From Novosphingobium capsulatum NBRC 12533 (GTDB lineage Bacteria > Pseudomonadota > Alphaproteobacteria > Sphingomonadales > Sphingomonadaceae): a stretch of DNA of 64,000 nucleotides. The stretch is taken from assembly GCF_001598375.1 (NCBI RefSeq), contig NZ_BCYV01000008.1, forward strand, positions 186,001 to 250,000, in the 5' to 3' direction. The position numbers and the translations under genes were made by a program. This document shows positions 34,078 through 42,894 of the stretch, in pieces (position 1 is the stretch's first letter; the number at the start of each line of letters is the position of its first letter). Under the pieces are notes generated by a model, which searched no databases, had not been told where the DNA came from, and was given only the letters and a program-made list of their open reading frames with translations.

Positions 34078-35420
34078 GCGGCCAGCTCCGGCGCCATGCG
34101 TGCCGCCCAGGCGCGATAGTAGTTCTGCAGCAGGGTTTCATCGCTCAGCCGCGAATCCGCCAGCACATTGTGCGCGGGTTTGAGATCAATGCGGTCGCCA
34201 AAGCGATTGCCGCCCGGCTGGGTCGCGGTCATCCCCCGCCCGTGTCCTTGCAGCCAGGGCTGCACCGCGCCGGCAAAGCCGGCCTGGCAGTTTTCATAGG
34301 ACACCGTGTCATCGGGCGTGGCCATGCCGGTGGGATTGAAAAAATCCTCGTACTGGCGAATGCGCTGGCGCCGCGCCGCGGCGCTTTCGCCCTTGGGCGC
34401 GATGCACCAGGTGCGCATCTCGGTCATCCCCGGGCCGATCGGGCGGATCACGCGCAACTGGCTCGAGGCGTTTTCGGCGATCTGGAGATTGGGAAAGATC
34501 GTCAGGTTGCGCATGTTGAACATCCAGTCGCGCTTGCCCTCGCCCAGCCGCGCGCCCAGCGCACCGGCTTGCTCATACAGCGGGATCGCCGGCGTGATGC
34601 CGAAGATGCCCCAGTTGAGCACATGGCCGTGATCAAAGCTGAAGCTGCCTCCCGCCACGCCTTGCGCTTCTTCCTTCCAGTAATCGCTGTTTTCCCAGAC
34701 CGATGCGACCACATCGGCGCTCATTTCCTGCTGCCGCCGTTCCAGCACGCTGATGTAGGAGGGATGGGCCGAAGTGAAATGATACGCGTCAGAGCAGTTT
34801 TCGAGCTGCAGCTTCCAGTTGGCGGCAAAGGTGAAGGTGACCTGCCCCGGCACCAGTTCCAGTCCATCCTCGCTCTGGTCGGCCACCAGGTCGAGCAGCT
34901 TGGCCGCCTCGCCCAGGTAATCGGCCAACGATAGTTCGCCCGGCGCCAGGCTGCCAAACAGAAAGCCGCGATAGTTGCCAAAGCGGGGCAGCGGCGCCAG
35001 GCCATGGTCCTCGCTGTCGAACGCTGGCGTATAGCAACCCGCGTTCTTCCACTTGATCGCGCGGTTGCGGCCGGCGCTGTCAAAGCTCCAGCTGTGATAG
35101 GGGCAGACATGCAGGCGCGCGTTGCCCTGGCGCACCTGTGCCAACCTCGCGCCCTTGTGCGGGCACGAGTTGATGAAGGCCCGCAGCTGCCCCTCGCCAT
35201 CGCGCTGCACCAGCACGGGGGCGCGGCCGATCGTGGTGGTGAAGAAATCGTGCGGCCCGGCTGCCTGTGATTCCATGCCCAGGAACACCCAGCCCTGCTC
35301 GAAGATCGCACGCTGTTCGGCGGCAAAGACATCGGCATCGGTGAAGATCGCGCGGTTCACGCGGAAGATGCCCTCGTCCGGCCGATCGTCGATCAGGTCG
35401 TCCAGTTGAAAGGTGCCCAT
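34074..35420 (-). CDS. Rieske non-heme iron dioxygenase, alpha subunit
   Basis: A 448-residue catalytic subunit. The Rieske [2Fe-2S] ligands are C86 and H88 (CPHKGARL) and C106 and H109 (CPYHSW). The mononuclear iron site begins with ENCSDAYHFTSAH (H214, H219) and the bridging Asp just before (D211). Size and motifs match ring-hydroxylating oxygenases of the benzoate/anthranilate group, which add both atoms of O2 to an aromatic ring. The exact aromatic is unknown; the adjoining benzoylformate decarboxylase suggests an aryl acid route. The frame extends to 35846 inside the decarboxylase gene, but MGTFQLDD at 35420 is the natural start. Confidence 0.92.
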   Translation of the reverse strand: MGTFQLDDLIDDRPDEGIFRVNRAIFTDADVFAAEQRAIFEQGWVFLGMESQAAGPHDFFTTTIGRAPVLVQRDGEGQLRAFINSCPHKGARLAQVRQGNARLHVCPYHSWSFDSAGRNRAIKWKNAGCYTPAFDSEDHGLAPLPRFGNYRGFLFGSLAPGELSLADYLGEAAKLLDLVADQSEDGLELVPGQVTFTFAANWKLQLENCSDAYHFTSAHPSYISVLERRQQEMSADVVASVWENSDYWKEEAQGVAGGSFSFDHGHVLNWGIFGITPAIPLYEQAGALGARLGEGKRDWMFNMRNLTIFPNLQIAENASSQLRVIRPIGPGMTEMRTWCIAPKGESAAARRQRIRQYEDFFNPTGMATPDDTVSYENCQAGFAGAVQPWLQGHGRGMTATQPGGNRFGDRIDLKPAHNVLADSRLSDETLLQNYYRAWAARMAPELAA

Positions 35421-35440
35421 CGCCTTGTCTCCCACCCGGC

Positions 35441-36997
35441 TCAATCGATCACCGCTTCCACCAGCGTCGGCCCGGCCGCGGCGAGCGACCAGGCCAATGC
35501 GGCATCGAGCGTGGCAGCGTCGCCGGCCGATCGGCCCGGAACGCCGTGCCCTGCCGCCAGCGCCACGAAATCCAGCTCGGGAAACTGCGTGCCGACCAGA
35601 TGCTGCATGCCGAAATGACGGCCGAAGTGATGCAGCGCCTCGTACCGCCCGTTCTTGAGGATCAGGAACGTGATCGGCAGGTTCCACTGCGCGGCGGCAT
35701 GCAGGCCCTGGATCGCGTACATCGCCGACCCATCGCCCAAGACCGCGACCACCTTGCCGTGCGGGCGGGCCAGCGCCATGCCGACTGCCGCCGGCAGCCC
35801 ATGGCCGAGGCCGCCACTGGCGGTGGTGTAAAAGGTATCGGGGCAAAGGATCGGCAGATGATCGTGCATCGGCCCCCGGCTCGACGGTGCCTCTTCCACG
35901 ATGATCGTCTGCGGCGCGCGCAGATCGGCCAGCCGTTGCAGCACATAGCCATCGGTCATGGCCGCACCATCAAGCCGCGCCGGCCGTACCAAGGGCGCAG
36001 GGCGGGCGCGCGGCGCGGGACGGGAGGCAGCAAGCAGGGCATCGAGCGCATAGTGGCATTGCGCCACGATTGCCCGCCCCGCTGGCGCCCAGGCGGCGTG
36101 AACGTGATTGTCACCGATCAGCCAGAGGTCCGCCTCGGGCGGCATGTGCGGCCCCTGCCCGTCGACATGATAGAGATTGACCGGCCCGCCCAGCCCCAGG
36201 ATCACGTCGTGGCTGGCAAGCGTGGCCACGATCGCCTCGCGACTGGCAGTGAGGAAGCCCCCGAACAACGCGTGGTCTTCGGGAAACCCACAGCGCCCCG
36301 CCATCGGCGCAACATAGACGCGCGCCTGTTGGCGTTCCGCCAGGGCAACCACCTGCTCCCACGCGCCGTCGCGCGCCACGCCGGCCGCCACGACCAGCGC
36401 CGGCTGCCGCGCCGCATCGAGTGCGGCCGCGCATTCGGCAATGGCCACAGGCGATGGCAGGCGATCGGCAACGACGCGCCGGGCCTGATGCGGCGGGCAA
36501 GGTTGGTCCCAATCATCGATCGGGATGGAGACGAACGTCGGGCCGCAGGGCGGTTCCATCGCCACGAGCCAGGCCCGCTCGATTGCCGCGGGCACATCCT
36601 GCGCGCGTGCCGGCTCGCACGCCCACTTCACGAACGGGCGCGGAAATTCGGCGGCGCGCTCGGCAAACAGGAACGGTTCATAGGGCAGGATCGCCCGCGC
36701 CTGCTGCCCGGCGGTAACCACCAACGGAGTCTGGTTTTTCCACGCCGTGAACAGGTTGCCCAGGGCATGGCCCACCCCGGCCGAACTGTGCAGGTTGACG
36801 AACGCCGCGCGGCCGGTGCCCTGGGCAAAGCCATCGGCCATGCCCAGCACGACGCTTTCCTGAAGCCCCATGACATAGCGAAAATCATCGGGAAAATCGC
36901 GAAAGAGCGGCAATTCGGTGGAGCCGGGATTGCCGAACAGCGTGGTCATGCCCAGCTCGCGCAACAGCGTGATTGTCACGTCGCGAACGGTCCGCAT
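35441..36997 (-). CDS. mdlC: Benzoylformate decarboxylase-like ThDP enzyme
   Basis: A 518-residue thiamine-diphosphate enzyme. It keeps the benzoylformate decarboxylase active site at the same numbering as the Pseudomonas putida enzyme: S26 (GNPGSTE), E47 (LQE) and H70 (NLHSSAG). The second active-site histidine falls at H277 (NLYHVDG). The ThDP/Mg motif is GDGSAMYAIQG with ILKNGRY. The reaction would be phenylglyoxylate-type 2-oxo acid to aldehyde plus CO2. It heads an operon with the Rieske oxygenase subunits and an enoyl-CoA hydratase, and is divergent from a LysR gene by 88 bases. A long frame upstream (to 37786) runs antisense through LysR and is not real. The substrate may be a ring-substituted benzoylformate. 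Confidence 0.88.
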   Translation of the reverse strand: MRTVRDVTITLLRELGMTTLFGNPGSTELPLFRDFPDDFRYVMGLQESVVLGMADGFAQGTGRAAFVNLHSSAGVGHALGNLFTAWKNQTPLVVTAGQQARAILPYEPFLFAERAAEFPRPFVKWACEPARAQDVPAAIERAWLVAMEPPCGPTFVSIPIDDWDQPCPPHQARRVVADRLPSPVAIAECAAALDAARQPALVVAAGVARDGAWEQVVALAERQQARVYVAPMAGRCGFPEDHALFGGFLTASREAIVATLASHDVILGLGGPVNLYHVDGQGPHMPPEADLWLIGDNHVHAAWAPAGRAIVAQCHYALDALLAASRPAPRARPAPLVRPARLDGAAMTDGYVLQRLADLRAPQTIIVEEAPSSRGPMHDHLPILCPDTFYTTASGGLGHGLPAAVGMALARPHGKVVAVLGDGSAMYAIQGLHAAAQWNLPITFLILKNGRYEALHHFGRHFGMQHLVGTQFPELDFVALAAGHGVPGRSAGDAATLDAALAWSLAAAGPTLVEAVID

Positions 36998-37085
36998 CCT
37001 GAAATCTCCCGATCTTTTGCCGCAGTCTCGCGCATTTGGCGATAAGTTCAATTGCAAATCCAGGAGAAAGTCATACCGTTGGCGC

Positions 37086-37982
37086 ATGGATTTTGATGAG
37101 CGCGAGTTGAAAGCCTTTCTGGCCGTGGCCGAATGCGGCAGCCTGGGGCGCGCGTCACGCCAGGCCAATCTGACCCAGCCCGCGCTCAGCCGCCTGATCC
37201 ACCGCATGGAGGAACGGCTGCAACAGCCGCTGTTCGATCGTTCCACGCGCGGCATGGTGCTGACCGATCCCGGCGTGCTGCTGCAACGCCATGCCCGCCA
37301 CCTGCTCGCGGACATGCACACGCTGCGCGATGAATTGGCGGCGTTTCGCGGGCTGCGGCGCGGCGTGGTGCGCATTGGTGCGACCGCCGCCGTGATGCGC
37401 ACCCTGGTGGCCACCCACGCCGGGCAGATGCTGGCCGACAATCCCGACCTGGCATTCGAGGCAATCGAAGACGTCGACAGCGGCCTGGTGCGCGCGCTGG
37501 AGCAGCGGCAGATCGACCTGGCGATAACCTCTGGCCGGGTGGAGCAGGACGCCGCCGATGCGCAGTGCCTGGGCCGCTGCGACCATGCCGACATGTTTGC
37601 CGTGTTCTGCGCCGCCGACAACCCGATCGCCGACAGCCCCGATCTCGGCAGCGTCTTTGCCCATGGCTGGGTCATGCCCGAGGCGGGGCTAACCCCGCGC
37701 ATCCGGTTCGAAACCCTGGCCGCGCAATTGGGGCACCAGGCCCGCGTCGTGGCGCGCACCAGTTCGGTCGAAACGATGATCGCCATTGCCGGGGCCAGCC
37801 AATTGCTGTGCTGGTTGCCGGTCCCGCTGCTCGAACCCTATGTCGCCAGCGGGCGCCTGCGCCAGCTCAGCGTGCCGGCGCTGGAAACCTGGCGGCAATT
37901 CTGGGTCTACCGCCGCAGGGCGGGCGTGCTGCCCGATGCCGCGCAGCGGTTCCTCCGTTATCTCCCCATCGTGCCGCTATGA
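37086..37982 (+). CDS. LysR-family regulator of the aromatic-acid operon
   Basis: A 298-residue LysR protein: winged helix at 3-62 (ELKAFLAVAECGSLGRASRQ, then ANLTQPALSRLIHRME), linker helix, and effector domain (about 90-290). It is divergent from the decarboxylase-dioxygenase operon. The 88-base gap between the starts is the expected site of its binding; I see AT-rich sequence there but no clean T-N11-A dyad. AGGAG lies about fifteen bases before the ATG, rather far. The same-strand ketopantoate-reductase-like gene follows after 100 bases with its own promoter candidate. Confidence 0.92.
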   Translation: MDFDERELKAFLAVAECGSLGRASRQANLTQPALSRLIHRMEERLQQPLFDRSTRGMVLTDPGVLLQRHARHLLADMHTLRDELAAFRGLRRGVVRIGATAAVMRTLVATHAGQMLADNPDLAFEAIEDVDSGLVRALEQRQIDLAITSGRVEQDAADAQCLGRCDHADMFAVFCAADNPIADSPDLGSVFAHGWVMPEAGLTPRIRFETLAAQLGHQARVVARTSSVETMIAIAGASQLLCWLPVPLLEPYVASGRLRQLSVPALETWRQFWVYRRRAGVLPDAAQRFLRYLPIVPL

Positions 37983-38001
37983 GCCCTGCCCGACCGGCGG
38001 G

Positions 38002-38031
38002 TTGACACTGTCAAATCCCGATCCGGATACT
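38002..38031 (+). promoter_or_regulatory. Promoter candidate with overlapping dyad before the PanE-like gene
   Basis: TTGACA (38002-38007), 18 bases, GATACT (38026-38031) make a good housekeeping-type promoter. The -35 element is half of a perfect dyad TTGACACTGTCAA (38002-38014), a natural place for a repressor. Confidence 0.5.
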
Positions 38032-38032
38032 C

Positions 38033-38069
38033 GTGCCTGTGCAGGCACACGTGCCTGTGTGCACACGTG
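38033..38069 (+). repeat. Repeat cluster in the PanE-like gene leader
   Basis: An inverted pair GTGCCTG (38033-38039) and CAGGCAC (38042-38048) is followed by two direct CACACGTG copies (38046-38053 and 38062-38069) exactly 16 bases apart. All lie between the promoter candidate and the ATG at 38083. Possible operator or leader structure. Confidence 0.45.
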
Positions 38070-38082
38070 GGAGAATTCCGGG

Positions 38083-38994
38083 ATGCAGCGGATCGTGGTA
38101 ATCGGTGCAGGCGCAATGGGCTGCCTGTTTGCGGCAAAGCTGGCCCTGGCCGGACATCGGGTGACCGTGGCCGACGTGGACCAGGCGCGGATGGACGCGA
38201 TCGCCGCGCAAGGCATTGCGCTGTCACTGGACGATGGTGATTTTACCGCACGGGTTGGCGCTTGCCCGATCGCTGCGGTGGACGGGCCGGTCGATCTGCT
38301 GGTCCTGTTCACCAAGGGCATGCACAGTGCCGCAGCAATCGCATCTGCCGCGCATCTGGTCGATACCGGCTGCACCGTGCTGACTCTGCAAAACGGGCTG
38401 GGCAATACCGAGGCGATCGCGGCGGTGTTTCCGCGCGAGCGCATCGTCTGGGGCGTGACCGACTTTCCCGCGGACCTTCATGGTGCCAATGCGGTTTCTT
38501 CACATGGGCAAGGCCATGTCTGGCTGGCAGGACTGATCGCGGCGGCCGACGCACGGGCGCGCCACGTGGCGGACATCCTCGATGGCGCCGGCCTCAACGC
38601 CCGCTTCGCCCCAGAGGTAGAGGCAATGGTGTGGGACAAGGTGGCCTTCAACAGCGCGCTCAATGCGCTCTGCACGCTGGGGCAAGTGCCCGTCGGCCGC
38701 TTGGACAGCGCCCCGATCCGCCGCATCGTCGGCACGATCATGGACGAAATCGCCGCCATTGCCCGGGCGGAGGGCATCGCGTTCGATCGCACCCGAACCA
38801 TGGCCAAGGTCGATTTTGCCCTCGCCAATCACACCGGGCACAAGCCCTCGATGCTGCAAGACCGGCTCGCCGGCCGGCGCACCGAGGTTGAGTCGATAAA
38901 CGGCGCAGTCCTGGCCGTTGCTGCCCGCCATGGCCTTGCTGCTCCCACCCTTGAACTGGTCACCGATCTGGTACGCTTGGGTGAGCCGGCGTGA
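38083..38994 (+). CDS. 2-dehydropantoate 2-reductase family (PanE/ApbA) oxidoreductase
   Basis: A 303-residue two-domain reductase. The NADPH-binding GAGAMG is at 8-13, the family strand TLQNGLGN is near 105, and the helical C-terminal domain carries the catalytic Lys in WDKVAFNSALNALC and the conserved Glu region near 250. In core metabolism this makes pantoate, but paralogues in catabolic islands reduce other 2-oxo acids. Its place beside an aryl 2-oxo acid decarboxylase makes such an alternative role plausible. GGGA lies five bases before the ATG. The upstream repeat cluster argues for specific regulation, unlike a housekeeping panE. Confidence 0.87.
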   Translation: MQRIVVIGAGAMGCLFAAKLALAGHRVTVADVDQARMDAIAAQGIALSLDDGDFTARVGACPIAAVDGPVDLLVLFTKGMHSAAAIASAAHLVDTGCTVLTLQNGLGNTEAIAAVFPRERIVWGVTDFPADLHGANAVSSHGQGHVWLAGLIAAADARARHVADILDGAGLNARFAPEVEAMVWDKVAFNSALNALCTLGQVPVGRLDSAPIRRIVGTIMDEIAAIARAEGIAFDRTRTMAKVDFALANHTGHKPSMLQDRLAGRRTEVESINGAVLAVAARHGLAAPTLELVTDLVRLGEPA

Positions 38995-39008
38995 CCGCCA
39001 TGGCCTAA

Positions 39009-39395
39009 TCAGCCGCGCCGCCGCGATCGCGCGCGCGGGGTCAGCGCGTCGAGCGCGTCGGCATTGTCGCGCGCCCAGCCATACAGCGCCTCGACCGGTA
39101 CGACGAAGCGCCGGCCTAGCGCGGTCAGCGCATAATCCACTTCGGGCGGCGCGACATCATCGCGCGTGGTGCGCGCCAGCAAGCCACTCGCCTCCATTTC
39201 CCTCACCGTCTGAGCAAACATCTTTTTGGAAATGCCCGGCAGGCTGCGCAGCAGCGCCGCGCTGCGGGCCCGCCCGTCATGCCGCGCATGCAGGGTGTGC
39301 AGCACCATGCTGGTCCACTTGGTGGCAAACAGTTCCAGGATCCGGCGCGGGGCACAATCCTCGCGCCATTCCTCTTCCGGGCTGCCCGGTATCAC
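39009..39395 (-). CDS. HxlR-family winged-helix regulator
   Basis: A 128-residue HxlR-type protein with the conserved early Cys (DCAPRRILELFATKWT) and a winged helix through about residue 100 (SLPGISKKMFAQTVREME, ASGLL). The start is taken as GTG at 39395 because AAGGAG lies seven bases upstream and the size then equals the family norm. The longer ATG frame from 39491 adds 32 basic residues that would occupy the divergent promoter. Many HxlR proteins sense electrophiles or redox state through the early Cys. It is divergent from a PRISE-type reductase gene, the likely target. Confidence 0.85.
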   Translation of the reverse strand: MIPGSPEEEWREDCAPRRILELFATKWTSMVLHTLHARHDGRARSAALLRSLPGISKKMFAQTVREMEASGLLARTTRDDVAPPEVDYALTALGRRFVVPVEALYGWARDNADALDALTPRARSRRRG

Positions 39396-39522
39396 GGCGG
39401 CACTCCTTGCTTTGCCAACGATATCGCTGCGCCGCCAACGCCAGTGGTTACCATCTGGTGCCTTCTTGGCGCCGGGCGAGCGGCGCCCCAATTAGCGGTT
39501 TTTGCTCAACAAGGAACCATCG

Positions 39523-40584
39523 ATGACCAAGACTGCCCTTGTTGCCGGGGCCACCGGCATCACCGGCCAGGCCATTGCCACGCTGCTTCATGCCCAAGGC
39601 TGGCGCGTGCTGGCCCTGGCGCGCAATCCGCTGCCGCTGCCCGGGGTGGAGCCGATCGCCGCCGATCTTACCGACGCCGCTGCCACCGCCGCCGCGCTTG
39701 CCGGGCATCGACCCCATGCCGTGTTCATCACCACCTGGCTGCGCCGCGCCACGGAAAAGGAAAACATCGCGGTCAACGCGGCCATGGTGCGCAACCTGCT
39801 GCGCGCGGTAGAGCCGGCTGGCAGCGTCGTGCATGTGGCACTGGTCACCGGCCTCAAGCACTATCTTGGCCCGTTCGAAGCCTATGGCCAGGGCAACCTG
39901 CCCGATACGCCGTTTCGCGAGGATCAGGCCCGCCTGCCGATCGACAATTTCTATTATGCCCAAGAAGACGAACTCTTCGCCGCCGCGCAACGCAGCGGCT
40001 TTGCCTGGAGCGTGCACCGCCCCCACACCGTGATCGGCAAGGCCGTGGGCAACGCGATGAACATGGGCACCACCTTGGCGGTCTATGCCACGCTGTGCCG
40101 TGAACTGGGCCGTCCATTCCACTTCCCGGGATCCGCGGCGCAGTGGAATGGGCTTACCGACATGACCGACGCGCGGCAATTGGCGCAGCAACTGCTGTGG
40201 GCCACGACCACGCCCGCTGCGGCAAACCAGGCGTTCAATTGCGCCAATGGCGATATGTTCCGCTGGCGCTGGATGTGGCCACGCCTGGCGCAATGGTTTG
40301 GCGTTGAACCGGCTGGGTTTGACGGCAGCGTTCGGCCACTGGCCGATCAGATGGCGGGCGATGCTCCGGTGTGGCGCAGCATCGCCGCGCGCGAAGGCCT
40401 GGCAGAACCAGACCTCACCCGGCTGGCCTCGCCCTGGCACACTGACGCAGACCTGGGCCGCCCGATCGAGGTGGTAACCGACATGGCGCGCTCTCGCAGC
40501 CTGGGATTTACCGGCTATCAGGCGACGGACACTGCCTTTTTCGATCTGTTCGCCCAACTGCGCTCCGAACGCTTGATCCCTTGA
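39523..40584 (+). CDS. PRISE-type SDR reductase (enone 5-beta-reductase-like)
   Basis: A 353-residue atypical SDR. The NADPH motif GATGITG is at 9-15. The PRISE signature is present: TGLKHY with Lys112 and NFYYAQED with Tyr145, the residues that replace the normal YxxxK in progesterone 5-beta-reductase and iridoid-synthase-like enzymes. These reduce activated C=C bonds of enones. The bacterial substrate is unknown. AAGGAA lies six bases before the ATG. It is divergent from HxlR and ends in a 13-bp hairpin. Confidence 0.87.
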   Translation: MTKTALVAGATGITGQAIATLLHAQGWRVLALARNPLPLPGVEPIAADLTDAAATAAALAGHRPHAVFITTWLRRATEKENIAVNAAMVRNLLRAVEPAGSVVHVALVTGLKHYLGPFEAYGQGNLPDTPFREDQARLPIDNFYYAQEDELFAAAQRSGFAWSVHRPHTVIGKAVGNAMNMGTTLAVYATLCRELGRPFHFPGSAAQWNGLTDMTDARQLAQQLLWATTTPAAANQAFNCANGDMFRWRWMWPRLAQWFGVEPAGFDGSVRPLADQMAGDAPVWRSIAAREGLAEPDLTRLASPWHTDADLGRPIEVVTDMARSRSLGFTGYQATDTAFFDLFAQLRSERLIP

Positions 40585-40590
40585 AACGCT

Positions 40591-40625
40591 GCGTGCCGCG
40601 CCACCACTGTCATGGCGCGGCACGC
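40591..40625 (+). terminator. 13-bp perfect hairpin after the PRISE reductase
   Basis: GCGTGCCGCGCCA (40591-40603), 9-nt loop, TGGCGCGGCACGC (40613-40625), starting six bases after the stop codon. No T tract. The upstream ATG of the next reading frame (40612) lies inside this hairpin. Confidence 0.65.
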
Positions 40626-40761
40626 TTCACCGGCACCGCGCTGGTATTCCGCCCCAAAAGGCACCGATTTTGCCATTGCCGGGGTGTTGCCCGCTGTGAT
40701 TTTGTCAGGCACGGTGCTGCAACAGACCGCATTGGCGGCTGCATGGGGTGGGATATCGGCC

Positions 40762-41961
40762 GTGGCCAATTTGCAGGAGAGCGCGTTACCCATCGCCGAC
40801 ACGCCCACGCTGTCGCGCGCGCGCGACCTGTTCGGGCGCGTGATCAATGGCCATGATTTGGGCGGATCGACCCCAGCCACCGTTGCCGACCGCATCGAGC
40901 AGTCGATCTGCCTGACGCCAAGCCCCGCCGTCGTGCTGACCGAAGGCAGTGTTGCCGCGACGTTTGGCGTTGGCCGCCGCGTGGCGCGGCAGACCAGCCG
41001 CATCCTGCAATTGCGCGGTGTGATGGAACCCCGGCGCGGCGGCAAGGGCAAGGGTGGGCTGCGCGTGTGCCTGCCCGGCCTCGACCAGACGCTGGATACC
41101 ATCCGCAGTGACATCATTGCCAGCAATTCGCCGGCCGCGATGGAAGATGCGCGCCAATGGCTGCAGGCGGAAATTGCCGGGCAGGATGATCCGCTGGGGC
41201 GCTTGGTGCGGGCCATGCTGCAAGACGCACCGGTGCAGCAAACCCGTGCGCCGTGCCAGACGCAGGCGTCGCTTCCAACCTGGTCCGAGCTTGAAGAGCC
41301 GGCCTCGCGCGGGCATCGCCTGGCGGCGAAACTGCGCCAGCAGATCGCTCTGCTGCCGCCCGGTGAAACGTTCCTGGGCTCGCTCGCCAGCATCGCGGAA
41401 GCCCATGACACCAGCCTGGAAGTGGCGGTGGAAGCCGTGCGCATCCTGGCCGATGCCCAGCACGTGGTGATGCGGCGCGGCCGCGGCGGTGGCGTGTTTG
41501 CCTGCGAACCGCAAGCTGGCCGGGCGCTGCATATGATCAACGCCTTTATCGCTGCCAACGCGGTCTCGCCTGATCGTTGCCGCGCCGTGCTCAACCGCGC
41601 CAATATCGGGATGATCGATCTGGCGCGGGCGCGACAGGATGCCCGCTATCTCGACCGCGTCGAGCGTTCGTTCCAGAAAATGCAGCAGGCGCCCAATGCC
41701 ACGGTGCTGGGCCAGAACTGGTATGGCTTCATCCGCGATATTGCCGATATGTCGGGCAACGGCGTGCTGCACTTCATTGCCCGCGCCATGGCGGGATCGA
41801 TCCTTATTCGGCGCACCCGCAGTGCCGACCTGCCCGAAGCCGCCGCCCGCGAACTGTTCGAGGCCAGCCGGCAGATCCATGCCCATCTGATTGGCGGCAG
41901 CCAGGATGCCCCCAACGAAGCGCAGTGGCGCTGCCAACTGGCCCTGCAGGATTACTGGTAA
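40762..41961 (+). CDS. Transcription factor with two GntR-type winged helices and FCD-like domain
   Basis: A 399-residue protein. Two winged-helix regions of GntR type can be seen: one at about 45-102 (VVLTEGSVAATFGVGRR, wing with GGKGKGG) and one at about 183-250 (RGHRLAAKLRQQIALLPPGE, wing MRRGRGGGVFAC). The rest (about 255-395) is all-helical and recalls an FCD ligand domain (FIRDIADMSGNGVLHFI) without its metal histidines. The frame runs from 40612, but that ATG is inside a terminator hairpin and the first 50 codons have poor GC3 and a rare TTA. The GTG at 40762 has GGGGTGGGA eight bases upstream, though it is not certain. Probably controls the neighbouring esterase or receptor genes. Confidence 0.75.
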   Translation: MANLQESALPIADTPTLSRARDLFGRVINGHDLGGSTPATVADRIEQSICLTPSPAVVLTEGSVAATFGVGRRVARQTSRILQLRGVMEPRRGGKGKGGLRVCLPGLDQTLDTIRSDIIASNSPAAMEDARQWLQAEIAGQDDPLGRLVRAMLQDAPVQQTRAPCQTQASLPTWSELEEPASRGHRLAAKLRQQIALLPPGETFLGSLASIAEAHDTSLEVAVEAVRILADAQHVVMRRGRGGGVFACEPQAGRALHMINAFIAANAVSPDRCRAVLNRANIGMIDLARARQDARYLDRVERSFQKMQQAPNATVLGQNWYGFIRDIADMSGNGVLHFIARAMAGSILIRRTRSADLPEAAARELFEASRQIHAHLIGGSQDAPNEAQWRCQLALQDYW

Positions 41962-41972
41962 GGCTCGAACAA

Positions 41973-42872
41973 TCAGCGCCCCAGGCGCGCAATATGCCGG
42001 GCGATTTGAAGATAGACTGCCTCTACCACCTCGCGCGTGCCGCCGCGCAGGTTATAGGCGTGGTCCTGATCGGGCACCTCGATATATTCCAGCAGGCGGC
42101 CGCGCGCGTGCAGGCGCTGGGCATAGGCGGCAGCCTCTGCCCGCAAGAGATCGAGCCCTGCGGCAATGACAATCGCCGGCGCCACCTTGTCGAGCAAATC
42201 ATCGGGCGCGCCCACCAACGGCGATGCGCGCATATCTGCCCGCATCGATGGATCGGGCACATAGACCGCATTGAACAGCCGCGCGACGCCCGGTGAAATG
42301 ACCGGACGCGCCGCCCGGGCCTGCTTGTGCGCAGGCGGCGTGACGAGATCGAGCGGTGGATAGTGGAGGATCTGCGCGGCGATGGGCGGCCCGCCCGCCT
42401 GGCCAAGCAGCAGGCTGGCAGCAGCAGCCAAACCGCCACCGGCACTTTGCCCACCCACGGTCAGCCGATCGCCGTCCCACCCCTGCGCCCCCGCCTGCGC
42501 CGCCACCCAGCAGATCACCTCGCAGGCTTGCTCTACCGCTATCGGAAAGCGCCGCTGCGGCGCCAGCGCATAATCGACATTGATGACACAGACGCCGGCC
42601 CGCTCGGCCAGGAACGCGCAAAACGCATCATCCTGTTCGGGGTGGCCCATGACGTAGCCACCGCCATGGAAGTTGACGTGAACCGGCACCGGGCCCGCCG
42701 TGTTCTGCGGAGCGAACACCGTGGCCGCAGCACTGCCTTGCGTGGTTGGAATAGTGATGGTGCGGCAACGCCGAGGAACTTCGGGAAACGCCAGCGCGCT
42801 TTCCGGCTGGGCCAGCCGTGGCGCCACCATCCGCTGCATTACCCGCGCGATCGTATCGGCAATCAACGGCAT
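41973..42872 (-). CDS. Alpha/beta hydrolase, hormone-sensitive-lipase family
   Basis: A 299-residue cytoplasmic esterase. The HSL oxyanion motif is FHGGGYVMG near residue 70, the nucleophile elbow is GGQSAGGG near 145, the acid is in the DLLRAEA region, and the catalytic His is in DQDHAYNL near 270. Substrates of the family are short acyl esters. It has no signal peptide. It lies 73 bases downstream of a TBDR on the same strand, separated by a hairpin, so it may process an ester imported through that receptor. It is convergent with the double-GntR gene, 11 bases away. Confidence 0.9.
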   Translation of the reverse strand: MPLIADTIARVMQRMVAPRLAQPESALAFPEVPRRCRTITIPTTQGSAAATVFAPQNTAGPVPVHVNFHGGGYVMGHPEQDDAFCAFLAERAGVCVINVDYALAPQRRFPIAVEQACEVICWVAAQAGAQGWDGDRLTVGGQSAGGGLAAAASLLLGQAGGPPIAAQILHYPPLDLVTPPAHKQARAARPVISPGVARLFNAVYVPDPSMRADMRASPLVGAPDDLLDKVAPAIVIAAGLDLLRAEAAAYAQRLHARGRLLEYIEVPDQDHAYNLRGGTREVVEAVYLQIARHIARLGR

Positions 42873-42894
42873 GGCAGGCGCTCCATCAGCGATG

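Noticed and set aside
40612..40761. Longer N-terminus of the double-GntR protein
   Set aside because: The ATG lies inside a 13-bp terminator hairpin, GC3 is much lower than downstream and a TTA codon occurs.
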